Shown here: positions 17,447-25,938 of the stretch, piece after piece
Position numbering within the stretch: the stretch's first letter is position 1
How the letters are laid out: each line of letters begins with the position of its first letter
Source: Bacteroidetes bacterium UBA7674
GTDB lineage: Bacteria > Bacteroidota > Bacteroidia > Chitinophagales > Chitinophagaceae
Reading direction: 5' to 3'
Assembly: GCA_002483105.1 (NCBI GenBank)
Contig: DLHG01000013.1
Span: 310,001 to 374,000, forward strand
Length of the DNA: 64,000 nucleotides
Notes under the pieces: generated by a model
The model's input: the letters and a program-made list of their open reading frames with translations, nothing else
Databases searched by the model: none
Told to the model about the DNA's origin: nothing
Translations under genes and position numbers: made by a program

Positions 17447-17477
17447 CAAAGGTACGTTCATGGTATATAATATCCAA
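17447..17477 (-). promoter_or_regulatory. Promoter of gap
   Basis: On the minus strand there is a -33 TTG at 17475-17477, a 20-bp spacer and TACCTTTG at 17447-17454, an exact TAnnTTTG match followed by CGCC. It lies 38 bp upstream of the gap ATG. Confidence 0.7.
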
Positions 17478-17566
17478 TTCATTCACCCTTAAGAAATGTT
17501 ATTTACCGTTAAAAGATGTGCACAATTATTATGTGTGATGTGGAAAAACCTTTCTATTTTTCGAAA

Positions 17567-17956
17567 ATGAACGACGAGTCCTCTGAAAACAAGGTCTTAC
17601 AGGTCTCTGCTACCTATAGATGGACAGAGAACCTGCATATAGCGCTCTGGCTGATAAAGGATATATGCTGGGCACTGGAATTTAAGCCGGGAGGTATTGT
17701 TATGATCTTTCCTACCGTGTTTGTGGCCTTTTATATCACCTGGAAGTCGAAAGGGATGAGGGCAGAAGTGTATCATAATATCGCTGTCTGCTGCTGGATA
17801 CTGGCAAACTCTATCTGGATGCTCGGGGAGTTCTTTGAGCACGAATCCCGTCCTTATGCTGCTACATTATTTGGCGTTGGTTTATTGGTATTGGCGTACT
17901 ACTACACTGTCCATTTTAAGAAAGACCGTAAAGCTGAAAAGGAATTGAATAGTTAA
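17567..17956 (+). CDS. Small membrane protein of unknown function
   Basis: The protein has 129 residues from ATG 17567; ATG 17516 would add 17 residues (MCTIIMCDVEKPF..) and cannot be excluded. Three or four hydrophobic helices are visible (IALWLIKDICWAL, GGIVMIFPTVFVAFYITW, NIAVCCWILANSIWMLGEFF, ATLFGVGLLVLAYYYTV) with a Lys-rich cytoplasmic tail. I recall similar uncharacterised proteins in this phylum with the WxxEN-LH and LA-CCWI-ANS-WM-GEF pattern. Its stop overlaps the stop of the convergent mltG by 4 bp. Confidence 0.65.
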   Translation: MNDESSENKVLQVSATYRWTENLHIALWLIKDICWALEFKPGGIVMIFPTVFVAFYITWKSKGMRAEVYHNIAVCCWILANSIWMLGEFFEHESRPYAATLFGVGLLVLAYYYTVHFKKDRKAEKELNS

Positions 17957-18981
17957 TGTATTCCTCTCCTATTCAGTTCGGCCGCATAAGCCGCTGCATT
18001 TTTCAGGTGTTCTTCGTAGCTGGCGGTAAATGCACTGGAACCATCCAATGCAGGAGTTGCGCAGAAGTAGATATAGTCCGTCTGCGGGGCATTTAGCACA
18101 GCATTAATAGCACTCATAGAGGGTGTGCAGATCAATCCCGGAGGTAAGCCACTGTGGATGTAGGTATTGTAAGGAGACTCGTATTTAAGATGCACGCCAG
18201 TCACGCGCTTGATGCTGAAATCGCCGATGGCGAATTTCACAGTAGGGTCGGCTTGCAGGGGAATATTCTTAGCAATGCGGTTGATATAGACGCTGGCAAT
18301 GAGTGGCTTGTCAGTCAGTTTATTGGTTTCTTCATCTACTATAGATGCCATGGTCATTACGCCGGCAGGGGAGAGGCCCTTTTCCCTCGCTTTCGCTCTC
18401 CGCTCATCGCTCCAAAAACCGGTGTACTTTTTCGCTATCTTCCTGAATATTTTCTCAGCCCCGGTGTTCCAATAAAATTCATAAGTGTCGGGCATAATGG
18501 CGCTGAGCGCAGTGTTCGTGTCTAAATTGTATTCGGCAAGAAATGCGCTGTCCCTGAGCAATGCCCAAACGGAGGCGCTATCAGCTTCCAGTTGTGTGCT
18601 GACAAAGCGGACGAAATCTTGTTTGGTTCGGAGTTTATTGATCACCAGCTTCACCGGTTCCTGCTGGCCATTGCGCAGCATGCGTATAATATTGTAGTTA
18701 CTCATGCCACTACTGATCTTGTATTTGCCGGCTTTCACTTTGTTGGGGTAGTTAGCACGCTCAGCCAGTAGTTTAAAGCTGTTCATCTCGCGGATATATC
18801 CACCTGAATCGAGTTGATTCATTATTTCAGCATAAGTAGCTCCGGTTCTTACATACAGGTACTCGCCATTCTTCAGTGATCCGGTATTAGGCCCAAAGAC
18901 GATCCATGCACCAACAGCCCCGATAATGAGTATTATCGCCAGCACCACTTTTAACCCAGTCCTTTTTTTGCCCTTTGCCAT
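17953..18981 (-). CDS. mltG: Endolytic transglycosylase MltG
   Basis: The protein has 342 residues from ATG 18981. An N-terminal TM helix (LKVVLAIILIIGAVGAWIVF, about residues 11-30) is followed by a LysM-like region and the YceG/MltG domain. MltG cleaves nascent peptidoglycan strands in the periplasmic face of the inner membrane. The signature ASIVDEETN...SVYINRI...PLQADPTVKFAIG and the C-terminal YNTYIHSGLPPGLICTPS are present. The catalytic region reads VDEET where E. coli has VEKET. It is downstream of secG but separated from it by a terminator-like hairpin. Confidence 0.93.
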   Translation of the reverse strand: MAKGKKRTGLKVVLAIILIIGAVGAWIVFGPNTGSLKNGEYLYVRTGATYAEIMNQLDSGGYIREMNSFKLLAERANYPNKVKAGKYKISSGMSNYNIIRMLRNGQQEPVKLVINKLRTKQDFVRFVSTQLEADSASVWALLRDSAFLAEYNLDTNTALSAIMPDTYEFYWNTGAEKIFRKIAKKYTGFWSDERRAKAREKGLSPAGVMTMASIVDEETNKLTDKPLIASVYINRIAKNIPLQADPTVKFAIGDFSIKRVTGVHLKYESPYNTYIHSGLPPGLICTPSMSAINAVLNAPQTDYIYFCATPALDGSSAFTASYEEHLKNAAAYAAELNRRGIH

Positions 18982-19005
18982 ATCCTGATTTGTATAAAAA
19001 TAAAA

Positions 19006-19032
19006 ATACCTGCTCAATATATGAGCAGGTAT
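19006..19032 (-). terminator. Terminator downstream of secG
   Basis: An 11-bp stem (19006-19016 with 19022-19032) with a 5-nt loop is followed in the minus direction by T-rich TTTTTATTTTT. It begins 23 bp beyond the secG stop and separates secG from mltG. Confidence 0.75.
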
Positions 19033-19054
19033 CTGAAAAGTATTTTTTGTAAAA

Positions 19055-19384
19055 TTATTTGCCTTGAGGAGCAGGAGTTGGAGTTGCGCCGTTAGCCGGT
19101 GCTGAACCTTTAGCCGGAGCTTCCTGTTGTTGTCTTACCTGAGTTTCAGGTTTTTGGATCTTAGGATAGAACATTGTTACTACGATGCAAAGAACCGCGA
19201 TAGTACCAACTGTGTACCATGTACCTTTCTCCATTACGTCAGACGACTGCTTTACACCCATTACCTGGCTGCTCATGCTGCCGAAAGAACCTGTAAGACC
19301 ACCGCCCTTAGGCGCCTGTATCAACACGAAAAAGCCGAGTATTACACAAGCCAATAAAATGATAACTGTAATTAATATGGTCAT
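19055..19384 (-). CDS. secG: Preprotein translocase subunit SecG
   Basis: The protein has 109 residues. The first TM (ITVIILLACVILGFFVLIQ) is followed by the SecG loop PKGGGLTGSFG, a second TM (TVGTIAVLCIVVTMFYP) and a Pro/Ala/Gln-rich tail. SecG assists SecYE-A protein export across the inner membrane. The start codon is 2 bp from the preceding acidic TPR gene, so they are translationally close. It is the last gene of the miaB-secG cluster. Confidence 0.92.
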   Translation of the reverse strand: MTILITVIILLACVILGFFVLIQAPKGGGLTGSFGSMSSQVMGVKQSSDVMEKGTWYTVGTIAVLCIVVTMFYPKIQKPETQVRQQQEAPAKGSAPANGATPTPAPQGK

Positions 19385-19386
19385 GG

Positions 19387-20517
19387 TTATTTTTCCTTTA
19401 AGATTTCTTCTACTTTGCGGGCAAAATAAGCACTTTTTTGAGGATTACGCAAACTTAATTTTTTATACATATCAATAGCAGCGTCATATTTACCCTGGTT
19501 TGCATATATGGCAGCTAAAGTCTCGCTGGCCATGCCTTCCTCGCGGGTGATGGAATTTACCGCCATTTCAAATACATTCTCCGGTATCTCCTCATTTTCC
19601 TCTTCTATAGCGGCAGCCAGTTTTTCTTTTTGCCACATAGTTTTCAGTGCCTTCTGGTCGTGTTCTTCTTCCCTTGCTTTTTCGCCGTGTGTCTTAAAGT
19701 GCATCAGCCATTCAGCATAGCTCATTACTCTCATTAACGGGCCGGGAGCCACCTCAGCGGTTGGTTCTGTTTCTTCCTTGGGTGCAGCTGCCGGTATGTT
19801 GTTAGATACCTGTATGCCCTGGTGCAGGAAGTAGTCTTCTGTATATATAGGCAGTATCAGGTTCTCGTCATTTTCTTCTTCTATAGTAGTTGACTTTGCC
19901 GCTACATGTTCCGGTTCTGTATCTGCGAGAATTATTTCTTCCTCAAGGTCTGTTTCTATATCAGCGACGTAGGTTTCTTCCTCCTCATCATCAAGGTAGT
20001 CGTCTTCGTAGTTTTCCTCTTCTCCTGTTTCTTCTTCGTCTGCTACTATCAGTTCGTCTTCTATTACTTCATCTTCCACATCCATTGCTTCTACTGCAAG
20101 GGCGGTTTCCTGTTCGTCTGCTAAGGTGAGTACCTCTTCATTTTCTTCTTGCTCGTCATCGTCCTGGGACCATATGCTTTCAGAGTCAGCGAATATTTCT
20201 TCCTGCTCAGTGAAGTCATCATCTACTTCTGCAGGTTCCGTTGATACGCGAATCTCTTCTACATATTCTCCGCCATATGCTGTCTGCATATATTGGTGAA
20301 ATACTATCCAGTTGCCCATATACAGCTGCATGGTGTTCATCATGTCAGGGTTAAATGGCTGATGCTTGTGCTGGCTCGCAGCTTCCATATACCTTGCGGG
20401 TACAAAGTATGGATAGGTCTCCGTAAGTGATACAATGCTGTCAATGTCCGCATCCGTAATGGAGTTGGGATCATTGAGCATCTGGGAGATATATGGTATG
20501 GATGACGAAGTGATCAT
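19387..20517 (-). CDS. Acidic TPR-containing protein of unknown function (lptE-secG cluster)
   Basis: The protein has 376 residues without a signal peptide. The first 75 residues form a conserved-looking globular start (SLTETYPYFVPARYMEA). Residues about 85-230 are extremely acidic and low-complexity, mostly Glu and Asp. The C-terminal 60 residues carry one or two TPR-like helices (ETLAAIYANQGKYDAAIDMYKKLSLRNP). It sits between lptE and secG, so a role in envelope biogenesis or the secretion machinery is plausible but unproven. The 13-bp gap to lptE and the 2-bp gap to secG indicate one operon. Confidence 0.85.
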   Translation of the reverse strand: MITSSSIPYISQMLNDPNSITDADIDSIVSLTETYPYFVPARYMEAASQHKHQPFNPDMMNTMQLYMGNWIVFHQYMQTAYGGEYVEEIRVSTEPAEVDDDFTEQEEIFADSESIWSQDDDEQEENEEVLTLADEQETALAVEAMDVEDEVIEDELIVADEEETGEEENYEDDYLDDEEEETYVADIETDLEEEIILADTEPEHVAAKSTTIEEENDENLILPIYTEDYFLHQGIQVSNNIPAAAPKEETEPTAEVAPGPLMRVMSYAEWLMHFKTHGEKAREEEHDQKALKTMWQKEKLAAAIEEENEEIPENVFEMAVNSITREEGMASETLAAIYANQGKYDAAIDMYKKLSLRNPQKSAYFARKVEEILKEK

Positions 20518-20530
20518 GTGCTGAAAACTG

Positions 20531-21031
20531 TTACCAATTTACAAATGCTTTATTAAAAATATCATCAGCAAGCTGAGTGCCTATATCATTTATCAGTCTT
20601 GTTTCTACGCTCTGCAATGTCTGTGATGCGTTGAAATCCGCGAAGCGGGTAAACGACTGTGTATAGTTCGATTTCTCGTTCAGTTTACTTTTGAAAACTA
20701 CCTGTATAGTTATGTTCAGCCTGTTGAGGGTAGCCGTTTGTGTATTTTGTACACCTGCTACGGTCACTTCATACGCCGTTATCATACCAGAGATATCATA
20801 ATCGGCATTGGGTGTCGTAATAGGCGACAAACCTGTCTGCGAAAGGATACGATCGCGTATCTTATTCGTCAAGGCAGGACTGAGCGTTGGTACCACGTTC
20901 CTCGCGCGGTTATCCAATGCATGTATATTAATGGTTTTTCCCTCTATACTTGCCCCGGAAAAAGAGTAAACTCCACATCCCGAAAGCGTTATAAGCAAAA
21001 CAGGTACTAAAAACAACAGCCTGTGCATCAT
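20531..21031 (-). CDS. lptE: LPS-assembly lipoprotein LptE
   Basis: The protein has 166 residues from ATG 21031 (a second ATG is the next codon). The lipoprotein signal is MMHRLLFLVPVLLITLSGC. Mature features match the Bacteroidota LptE family: GVYSFSGASI, then the NIHALDNRA strand, then the TQTATLNRLNITIQVVF strand and the C-terminal DDIFNKAFVNW. LptE plugs the LptD barrel at the outer membrane. The frame is open upstream to 21121, but this overlaps the regulator gene and lacks signal character. It lies 16 bp downstream of the sigma-54 activator gene. Confidence 0.88.
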   Translation of the reverse strand: MMHRLLFLVPVLLITLSGCGVYSFSGASIEGKTINIHALDNRARNVVPTLSPALTNKIRDRILSQTGLSPITTPNADYDISGMITAYEVTVAGVQNTQTATLNRLNITIQVVFKSKLNEKSNYTQSFTRFADFNASQTLQSVETRLINDIGTQLADDIFNKAFVNW

Positions 21032-21047
21032 AACTATGTTTGTAAAG

Positions 21048-22301
21048 TTACTCTTTGATATCGTATTCTTTAATTTTTCTGTACAAAGTTCTTTCCGATA
21101 TGCCCAATTCATTGGCCGCATCGCGCCTTCTGCTTTTGTGCTTTTTGAGGGCTTTTACTATCATTTCCTTTTCCTTGTCGGACAATAGCAGGGTTTCTTC
21201 TACCTCTTCGTGTTCCTCATGGTGCTGTTGCTCCTTAGGCGTAATTAGTATAGGAGTAGAGGTGTTATTATATGCGGGCTGCGAAACCTGTACCGGTTCG
21301 TTGCTATAAGATTGTATAAAATTCTCATTCATACCCGGTGGTGTATAGCCCTGGGCATGCGCCATATCCAGCATCATTTTCTTCATTTCGTTCATGTCCT
21401 TTTTCAGGTCGAAGAACAATTTGTATAATATATCCCGCTCAGTGGTAGAGTTAAAATCCTGACCCGAAGCTGAGGGGCTGGCACTTGTCGCCGGTATCAA
21501 AGCCAGGCTGCGGGAGTTGTCTCTATTTGGTAAGAATTTCTGGAACATATCTGCGGTTACAGATTTATCGGTACTGAGTACAGATATCTGCTCAGCTATG
21601 TTTTTCAGCTCACGCACATTACCCGGCCAGGTATAGTTTACCAGCATTTGCTGTGCCCCTGCATCCAGTTGCACGGATAGCGTCTTATATCTTTCTGAAA
21701 AATCAGAAGCGAATTTGCGGAACAGCAGTGGAATGTCTTCTTTCCTGTCGCGGAGGGCAGGTACTCGTATAGGCACTGTGCTTAACCTGTAATAGAGGTC
21801 TTCACGGAACTTGCCGTTTTGTGCCCTTTCCAGCAGGTCGCGGTTGCTCGCTGCTATCACACGCACATCTGTCTTTTGCACTTTAGAAGAACCCACACGG
21901 ATGAATTCACCTGTTTCCAATACACGCAGCAAACGTGCCTGTGTGCCCAGTGGCATCTCACCGATCTCATCGAGGAAGATGGTACCGCCATTCACTGTTT
22001 CGAAATATCCCTTACGACTATCTACTGCGCCTGTGAAAGAGCCTTTCTCATGACCGAACAATTCACTGTCGATAGTGCCTTCGGGTATTGCCCCACAATT
22101 GACTGCTATGAAAGGATTGTGCTTCCTGTTAGAAAGCGCATGTATGATATTAGAGAAGGCCTCTTTACCTACACCGCTTTCACCGGCTATCAATACGGAG
22201 AGATCCGTATTAGCTACCTGCACAGCTGTATTCAGCGCATGATTCAATGCGGGTGAATTACCTATTATTCCAAACCTGTTTTTAATGCTTTGTATATCCA
22301 T
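21048..22301 (-). CDS. Sigma-54-dependent transcriptional activator
   Basis: The protein has 417 residues from ATG 22301. It has no receiver or GAF domain and begins directly with the AAA+ domain. Walker A is GESGVGKE (about residues 40-47), the RpoN-contact loop reads GSFTGA instead of GAFTGA, and Walker B is IFLDEIGEM. The Arg-finger region ALRDRKEDIP and PGNVRELKN follow. A Fis-type HTH ends the protein (RRRDAANELGISERTLYRKI). The linker is Glu/Gln/His-rich. It is 13 bp downstream of miaB. It probably activates an RpoN regulon; targets are unknown. Confidence 0.92.
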   Translation of the reverse strand: MDIQSIKNRFGIIGNSPALNHALNTAVQVANTDLSVLIAGESGVGKEAFSNIIHALSNRKHNPFIAVNCGAIPEGTIDSELFGHEKGSFTGAVDSRKGYFETVNGGTIFLDEIGEMPLGTQARLLRVLETGEFIRVGSSKVQKTDVRVIAASNRDLLERAQNGKFREDLYYRLSTVPIRVPALRDRKEDIPLLFRKFASDFSERYKTLSVQLDAGAQQMLVNYTWPGNVRELKNIAEQISVLSTDKSVTADMFQKFLPNRDNSRSLALIPATSASPSASGQDFNSTTERDILYKLFFDLKKDMNEMKKMMLDMAHAQGYTPPGMNENFIQSYSNEPVQVSQPAYNNTSTPILITPKEQQHHEEHEEVEETLLLSDKEKEMIVKALKKHKSRRRDAANELGISERTLYRKIKEYDIKE

Positions 22302-22314
22302 TCCGAGATTCAAT

Positions 22315-23739
22315 TTATACTATATCTCCTATCAATGTTCCTCCCGTAGATGCAGTAATATGCACCATCGCATAATCGCCTATGTTTAGTTGATGCGTTC
22401 CTTTACCGAACACTACTACTTTGCCGTGGCTGTTACGGCCGCTCCAGTCTGCATCGCTGCGTTTGCTATTGCCTTCTATTAGCACCTCAAATGTTCTGCC
22501 TATGTCCTTCAGGTAGCTTCTTTTGGAGTGGCTGTTCTGAAGTTTTACGATCTCTGTCAGTCTTCTTTTCTTCACTTCATCAGGCACATCGTCTTCGTAG
22601 CGGCGTTCAGCCAAAGTGCCCGGGCGCTCGCTATATGAATACATATAAGCCATATCGAACACGCACAATTCCATCAGGCTCATTGTGTCCTGATGTTCTT
22701 CTTCAGTTTCTGTGCAGAAGCCCGAGATAACATCGGTAGTGATACCACAGTCGGGCATTATCTCGCGGATGCGTGCTACTTTACTTAAGTACCATTCGCG
22801 GGTATAAGTCCTGTTCATCAGTTGCAGCACGCGGGTGTTACCACTTTGTACAGGGAGGTGTATGTATTCGCAGATGTTGTTGTACTTCGCCATAGTGTAG
22901 AGTACATCATCTGTAATGTCTTTAGGGTGCGAAGTGCTGAAGCGTACTCTTAGCAGAGGAGAAACCAGTGCTACCATTTCCAATAGTTTGGCAAAGGTGA
23001 CTGCTTCTTCTTGAGTACTTGTTGCTGTTGGCATGTAATGATAACTATCCACGTTCTGTCCCAGCAGGGTCACTTCACGGAAGCCTCTGTCGAAGAGGTC
23101 TTTGCATTCGCTCACTATACTCAGTGCATCACGGCTACGCTCGCGGCCCCTGGTAAAGGGAACAACGCAGAACGTACACATATTGTTGCAGCCACGCATG
23201 ATGCTCACGAAAGCAGAAATACCATTGCTGTCAATACGAACGGGTGATATGTCCGCATAAGTCTCTTCACGGCTCAGGAGTACGTTTACCATTTTCTGAC
23301 CGCCTTCCGCTTCACTGATCAGCGATGGGAGAGTACGATATGCATCGGGCCCCACTACCAGGTCAACCAGCTTTTCTTCTTCCAGCAATTTTGCTTTCAG
23401 GCGTTCGGCCATGCAACCCAAAATGCCGACCAGCATTCCCGGCCGTTGTTTTTTTATCTTCTTAAAGGTGTGGAGGCGGGTGCGAACGGTCTGTTCTGCT
23501 TTTTCACGGATGGAGCACGTATTGATGAGGATCAGGTTGGCTTCTTCAAAGTTCTTCGTCGCTCCAAACCCTTCGTCTTGAAGTATGGAGGCGACGATTT
23601 CGCTGTCGCTGAAGTTCATGGCACAGCCATAACTTTCTATATAGAATTTTTTCTGATATTTATTAGGGTCTTCTGCAAAAGGAGCATATGCTTCTCCCTG
23701 CCTTACCTCATCTACCACTTTTTGCAGAACTTCTGCCAT
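22315..23739 (-). CDS. miaB: tRNA i6A37 methylthiotransferase MiaB
   Basis: The protein has 474 residues. It adds the 2-methylthio group to i6A37 of tRNA. N-terminal domain cysteines are Cys39 (ESYGCAMN), Cys75 (NTCSIRE) and Cys109 (LGCMAE). The radical-SAM cluster is Cys184/Cys188/Cys191 (RGCNNMCTFCVVPFTRGRE), and a C-terminal TRAM domain ends GTLIGDIV. It is the first gene of the five-gene cluster to secG. A TAACTTCG sequence at 23760-23767 could be a weak -7 element. Confidence 0.96.
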   Translation of the reverse strand: MAEVLQKVVDEVRQGEAYAPFAEDPNKYQKKFYIESYGCAMNFSDSEIVASILQDEGFGATKNFEEANLILINTCSIREKAEQTVRTRLHTFKKIKKQRPGMLVGILGCMAERLKAKLLEEEKLVDLVVGPDAYRTLPSLISEAEGGQKMVNVLLSREETYADISPVRIDSNGISAFVSIMRGCNNMCTFCVVPFTRGRERSRDALSIVSECKDLFDRGFREVTLLGQNVDSYHYMPTATSTQEEAVTFAKLLEMVALVSPLLRVRFSTSHPKDITDDVLYTMAKYNNICEYIHLPVQSGNTRVLQLMNRTYTREWYLSKVARIREIMPDCGITTDVISGFCTETEEEHQDTMSLMELCVFDMAYMYSYSERPGTLAERRYEDDVPDEVKKRRLTEIVKLQNSHSKRSYLKDIGRTFEVLIEGNSKRSDADWSGRNSHGKVVVFGKGTHQLNIGDYAMVHITASTGGTLIGDIV

Positions 23740-23861
23740 AATTTCCGATTCTTGTCCCGCGAAGTTAAGGAATATTCAAAAAGAGGCTCGTTAAAATAGC
23801 TATAATGCTATAATATATAGGTAAAGGCTAATAATAGGTAGGTGAATGCCTCCCACCCCCT

Positions 23862-23916
23862 GAATTCGTCGACAAGCGACAAATTCTGTCCCCTCCCTGC
23901 CAGGAGGGAGTTAAGG
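23862..23916. repeat. Intergenic hairpin pair
   Basis: A 10-bp near-perfect hairpin (GAATTCGTCG at 23862 with CGACAAATTC at 23877) is followed about 7 bp later by CCCTCCCTGCCAGGAGGGAG. It lies in the 181-bp gap between miaB and the gene at 23921. CCTCCCT/AGGGAGG arms recur downstream of pgk near 15063. Confidence 0.5.
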
Positions 23917-23920
23917 TAAT

Positions 23921-24658
23921 TTACTCAAACTCCTTGTCGGGGATGTTTTTGTTGATCTCCACATTTTGGAGGGTGGAGGTGACGGCCTGCATGCCTACTT
24001 CCTGGCGGATTGTCCCCGGAATTTTGAAGCCATCGGTGCGGGGTATCTTCTTATAGTCGGTATATGTGGTGATGGTAGGTGTGGGCCCCTGTGGTGTCAT
24101 TTCGTTGGCGGCTTTCCGTACCAGCAGTCCGGTTTTGATGTCGTAATAGTATTGAACCAATTTACCGTTCATGTCGGTTTCTTCTACCAGGTAGGTGCTG
24201 AAGGTATCAACTTGTTGGATGCCTTTGTATTCCCGGGTGATGCCGTAGTCTTTGGGGCGCAGTTTGCTGAGCAGGTCGGCTTCGGATCGGGTGCCGGTTA
24301 TTTCTGCGGGAGATAGTTCCGCCCTTTGACCCTGATTTTCCTGGTAGCCTTTGTTTTTGTTCACCACCACTTTCTGCAGCACCATATTGATGCCCTCGAG
24401 TGTGATCTTGAGTTTGTCGGGTTGCTTCTTCATTTCAGTAATGGTGATGGGTATCTGTTGCACCACTGCAGTGCGGATGGTCTTGATATCTTTTATATTC
24501 CTGATAACCGCTTCGCCGCCGATGGCATTGATATATATCCTGATAATGCTATCTGCTGTAATAGGAGGTACTGCACTCGCGCTATCTTCCTGTGCCTGTG
24601 TTTGAACAGCACAGATGAAAAATGATAAAAGGAATAATATTTTCTTAACGGTCACCAT
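23921..24658 (-). CDS. Periplasmic LolA-like protein of unknown function
   Basis: The protein has 245 residues from ATG 24658, giving a signal peptide (MVTVKKILFLLSFFICAVQTQAQ). The mature part has a helix with AIGGEAVIRNIKDIKTI, followed by long antiparallel strands (TITEMKKQPDKLKITLEG, DTFSTYLVEET, KLVQYYYDIKTGLLVRK, TYTDYKKIPRTDGFKIPGTIR). This resembles LolA/outer-membrane lipoprotein-sorting folds and the non-catalytic part of Bacteroidota insulinase-like proteins. The function is not known. It is divergent from the HAD gene. Confidence 0.75.
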   Translation of the reverse strand: MVTVKKILFLLSFFICAVQTQAQEDSASAVPPITADSIIRIYINAIGGEAVIRNIKDIKTIRTAVVQQIPITITEMKKQPDKLKITLEGINMVLQKVVVNKNKGYQENQGQRAELSPAEITGTRSEADLLSKLRPKDYGITREYKGIQQVDTFSTYLVEETDMNGKLVQYYYDIKTGLLVRKAANEMTPQGPTPTITTYTDYKKIPRTDGFKIPGTIRQEVGMQAVTSTLQNVEINKNIPDKEFE

Positions 24659-24703
24659 ACGGCTGCTAAAGTATAAAAATACTGCTTCGGCGCTTAATGC
24701 CTG

Positions 24704-24711
24704 TATATTTG
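24704..24711 (+). promoter_or_regulatory. -7 promoter element of hxpB-like gene
   Basis: TATATTTG followed by CAGCC, an exact TAnnTTTG match, lies 16 bp upstream of the ATG at 24728. No TTG was found at the -33 spacing. Confidence 0.45.
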
Positions 24712-24727
24712 CAGCCAAATAAATGTT

Positions 24728-25381
24728 ATGATCAATACAGTGCTATACGATATGGATGGACTCCTGCTGGATACAGAACCCCTGTGGGGAGAAAGTATGT
24801 TGCGTATAGCACAGAAGCATGGCATACCTATTACCTGGGAGAAATTCAAAGAGACTACCGGGCTGCGCATCTACGAGGTAACCGAGTATTGGTCAATAAA
24901 ATACCCGTGGGACGGCGCGACACATAGTGATGTAGCCGAAGAAATACTGGACGACATAATAGAAGCATCTAAAAGAGCGGGTAGGGTATTACCGGGAGTG
25001 ATACGGTCGCTTGAATTGTTTAAAAAGAATGGTTTTAAGATAGGACTGGCTTCTTCTTCTCCGGCAAGAATGATCGGTGCATTGGTAGAACACTTCGGTA
25101 TCAAACATTATTTTGATGAGATCACTTCTGCTGATGTGGTTTCCTTAGGCAAACCGCATCCTGCGGTATTTATGCACTGTGCGGAAGCGCTCGTCTCCAG
25201 ACCGATAGAATGCGTGGTGCTGGAGGATTCTGTGAATGGCTGTATCTCTGGGAAAGCGGCACGAATGAAGGTGATAGCTATTCCGGATGAACTGCATTTT
25301 GATGATCCAAGGTTTACGATTGCAGATGGGAAGCTGAGGAGTTTGGAGGATCTGGATATGGAGGTAATTGCGAGGCTTTAG
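24728..25381 (+). CDS. hxpB: HAD phosphatase, hexitol/2-deoxyglucose-6-phosphatase-like
   Basis: The protein has 217 residues of the HAD superfamily with a subclass I cap. Motif I is YDMDGLLLDTEPLW (nucleophile Asp9), motif II is LASSSPARM, and motif III/IV is GKPHPAVFMHCAEAL...CVVLEDSVNGCISGKAARM. The DTEPLW and SSSP signatures match the YniC/HxpB group, which dephosphorylates sugar phosphates; the exact substrate is inferred. The stop codon is inside a 10-bp direct repeat flanking the element at 25382. Confidence 0.82.
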   Translation: MINTVLYDMDGLLLDTEPLWGESMLRIAQKHGIPITWEKFKETTGLRIYEVTEYWSIKYPWDGATHSDVAEEILDDIIEASKRAGRVLPGVIRSLELFKKNGFKIGLASSSPARMIGALVEHFGIKHYFDEITSADVVSLGKPHPAVFMHCAEALVSRPIECVVLEDSVNGCISGKAARMKVIAIPDELHFDDPRFTIADGKLRSLEDLDMEVIARL

Positions 25382-25446
25382 GATCGCAAGTAAATACTTG
25401 CTCTATTGTAAGTCAAAGTAAATACTTTGACCAGCTGAGGCTTTAG
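25372..25446. repeat. Inserted double-hairpin element with flanking 10-bp direct repeats
   Basis: GAGGCTTTAG at 25372-25381 and 25437-25446 flanks the 55-bp body 25382-25436. The body holds two palindromes (25386-25401 and 25413-25430) and is the reverse-oriented relative of 8038-8089. The flanking repeats look like a target-site duplication. The left copy supplies the hxpB stop and the right copy the stop of the minus-strand gene. Confidence 0.75.
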
Positions 25447-25925
25447 TGAGTTGCCTTTTTCTTTCTCCGGATCAGTTTGTCAACAATCACCATTCCCACA
25501 AGAATATTCGCCAAGACTACGTACAGAACGAAGTTGCCATCAAACATACCGGAATAGTTAGCCTTCTTAGCTGACGGTTCGTTGCTCCATTGCAGATTTT
25601 GCAAAGAATAAATAAGTGCAAAGCCTATCAACAGTACGAACACTGCAGCAATTCCACGCACCACCCATTTATTAATATAGCTTTTAGTAGGTTGTGCTAC
25701 ATGCATACCCGCAATAGACTCCATCACATTCTTGCTGAAGCGCATGGAAGTATGTTCCGGCTCCAATTGCTGTAGGTTGCTGTTAAAAGCTGTTAGTTCA
25801 GCATATTTCTGCTTCCAAATATTGTCTGTAGCAATGAGCTTGGCTATACGCACACGCGCAGCATCGTCACATACATTGTCAATGTATTCCCACAATTGTA
25901 TTTCTATATCTTCTGCGCTTTGCAT
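25443..25925 (-). CDS. Putative anti-sigma factor, membrane protein
   Basis: The protein has 160 residues. The cytoplasmic N-terminal helix bundle (IEIQLWEYIDNVCDDAARVRI) resembles anti-sigma domains but has no HxxxCxxC zinc motif. Two TM helices follow (VVRGIAAVFVLLIGFALIY at about 88-107 and FVLYVVLANILVGMVIVD at about 131-148) and a Lys/Arg-rich end. It is 13 bp downstream of the ECF sigma gene, the standard place for its antagonist. The assignment rests on context. Confidence 0.65.
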   Translation of the reverse strand: MQSAEDIEIQLWEYIDNVCDDAARVRIAKLIATDNIWKQKYAELTAFNSNLQQLEPEHTSMRFSKNVMESIAGMHVAQPTKSYINKWVVRGIAAVFVLLIGFALIYSLQNLQWSNEPSAKKANYSGMFDGNFVLYVVLANILVGMVIVDKLIRRKKKATH

Positions 25926-25938
25926 ATGCTACTGTAAT

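Noticed and set aside
23760..23767. TAACTTCG upstream of miaB as a promoter
   Set aside because: It differs from TAnnTTTG by one base and no TTG lies at the right spacing, so it was noted in the gene entry but not listed as a promoter.
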